5,259 bases of DNA from DATDMG01 sp036518955 (GTDB lineage: Bacteria > Actinomycetota > Actinomycetes > Actinomycetales > Kineosporiaceae). Where the stretch lies: the NCBI GenBank assembly GCA_036518955.1, contig DATDMG010000425.1, positions 1 through 5,259 of the forward strand. The letters are read 5' to 3'. The position numbers and the translations under genes are program-made. The notes beneath the pieces were generated by a model, which saw nothing but the letters and a program-made list of their open reading frames with translations, was not told the DNA's origin and did not search any database. Shown here one piece after another: positions 4,665-5,259 of the stretch (the first letter of the stretch is position 1; the number at the start of each line of letters is the position of its first letter).

Positions 4665-5259
4665 TCACCCGGCGGCGAGCCCGATGGCGAGCGGGACGAC
4701 GGTCAGCAGCAGAAAGGCGGGCAGGAGGCAGAGCCCGGTCGGCAACAGGACCAATACGCCCAGCCGGCGGGCCTGGTGCACGCCGCGAGAGACGCGAGCG
4801 TGCCTTTCGGCCTGCGCCACCGCTCGGATCAGGCCGACCGGTCCGGCACCGGTCGCGATCGCGAGATCGAGGGCTTCGGCCAACCGGCCGATGGCGGGCG
4901 GCGGATCGGAAGCCTGCCGAGTGACCCGTCCGAGCCCCCGCCGGGGCGAGGCGCGTCGCGGCGAGGCACCGAACCGGCGGGTGGGCCGGCCGACAACCTC
5001 ATCCGCCGTCACCGGGCTCGCCAACTGTTCGGCCAGTCGGAACATTCCCGCCGCCTGGTGGTCGTCGACGGCAGCCAATGCCTCGCCCACGGCGGCGACC
5101 GCCCGGGTTAACGGAGCCCCGCCGCCGATGACCTCCGCGACGAGGTCCAGCAGGACCGGCCCCGGCACGGCCAGCACCTCGGCTGCGGCGCGGCGCTGGG
5201 CCCGACCGGCGGTCGCAGGCCTCGCCGCGGCCGCACGGGGCCGCCGAGGTGCGGCTGGT
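4665..5259 (-). CDS. TadC-like type II secretion F-domain protein (5' end missing)
   Basis: C-terminal 197 codons of a membrane platform protein of the Tad pilus system (Rv3657c-like). The frame is open to the window edge, so the GTG at 5177 is an internal codon and not the start. The segment resembles the T2SSF domain. RRAAAEV, LDLVAEVIGGGAPL and RAVAAVGEAL (visible residues about 22-61) form the first helical part. IGRLAEALDLAIATGAGPVGL and RAVAQAERHARVSRGVHQARR form the second. A hydrophobic pair of helices follows, LGVLVLLPTGLCLLPAFLLL and VVPLAIGLAAG, typical of TadB/TadC C-termini. The Arg/Ser-rich linker between the helical parts is poorly conserved. It would sit in the inner membrane and couple the TadA ATPase, expected upstream, to pilin assembly. 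The pilin gene follows after 167 bases. Confidence 0.85.
   Translation of the reverse strand, partial: PAAPRRPRAAAARPATAGRAQRRAAAEVLAVPGPVLLDLVAEVIGGGAPLTRAVAAVGEALAAVDDHQAAGMFRLAEQLASPVTADEVVGRPTRRFGASPRRASPRRGLGRVTRQASDPPPAIGRLAEALDLAIATGAGPVGLIRAVAQAERHARVSRGVHQARRLGVLVLLPTGLCLLPAFLLLTVVPLAIGLAAG

Noticed and set aside
4498..4668. Longer pilin reading frame starting at 4668
   Set aside because: The extension crosses two inverted repeats and looks unlike a leader; the ATG at 4497 has a strong ribosome site and gives the usual DUF4244 length.
1..5259. CRISPR arrays, tRNA or rRNA genes, insertion sequences, phage genes
   Set aside because: No regular repeat-spacer pattern, cloverleaf, transposase or phage domain was seen; the region looks like core actinobacterial chromosome.

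Overview
The window is very GC-rich, with strong G/C preference at third codon positions, and every supported gene lies on the minus strand. The gene set points to an actinomycete (Actinomycetota): a BldG-type anti-sigma factor antagonist, its HATPase partner and a proton-pumping pyrophosphatase in the order known from Streptomyces coelicolor (bldG, SCO3548, hppA), next to an actinobacterial Tad/Flp pilus cluster of the Rv3654c-Rv3657c type. I cannot name the genus.

In transcription order (high to low coordinates), the first block is the 3' end of a tad operon. It holds a TadC-like type II secretion F-domain protein cut by the window edge (4665-5259), a short Flp-type pilin of the DUF4244 kind (4246-4497), a TadE-like pseudopilin (3863-4246) and an Rv3654c-type TadE/TadG-like protein (from 3866). 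The last three overlap by 1 and 4 bases (TGATG, GTGA), as in a tightly coupled operon. A 167-base spacer with two strong inverted repeats separates tadC from the pilin gene.

The second block is a regulatory pair: bldG (2863-3228), with Ser57 in the same place as the phosphorylated serine of S. coelicolor BldG, and an anti-sigma-type HATPase protein (2404-2778) whose ATP-binding motifs look decayed. The junction between them carries a degenerate duplication that creates a possible 19-codon leader ORF overlapping the anti-sigma start by GTGA.

The third block is a 349-base intergenic region with a plausible sigma70-type promoter, followed by hppA (start 2054, running off the left edge). Its Lys494/Thr497 pair marks it as the K+-independent class of H+-translocating pyrophosphatase.

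Together these genes would assemble thin pili at the envelope, control a stress or developmental sigma factor by partner switching, and couple pyrophosphate hydrolysis to proton export. The families are all known. The new-looking material is in the junctions: the duplicated bldG/anti-sigma junction, the in-frame runover of the TadG-like ORF into the bldG leader, and the DnaA-box-like words inside dyads upstream of bldG and flp.
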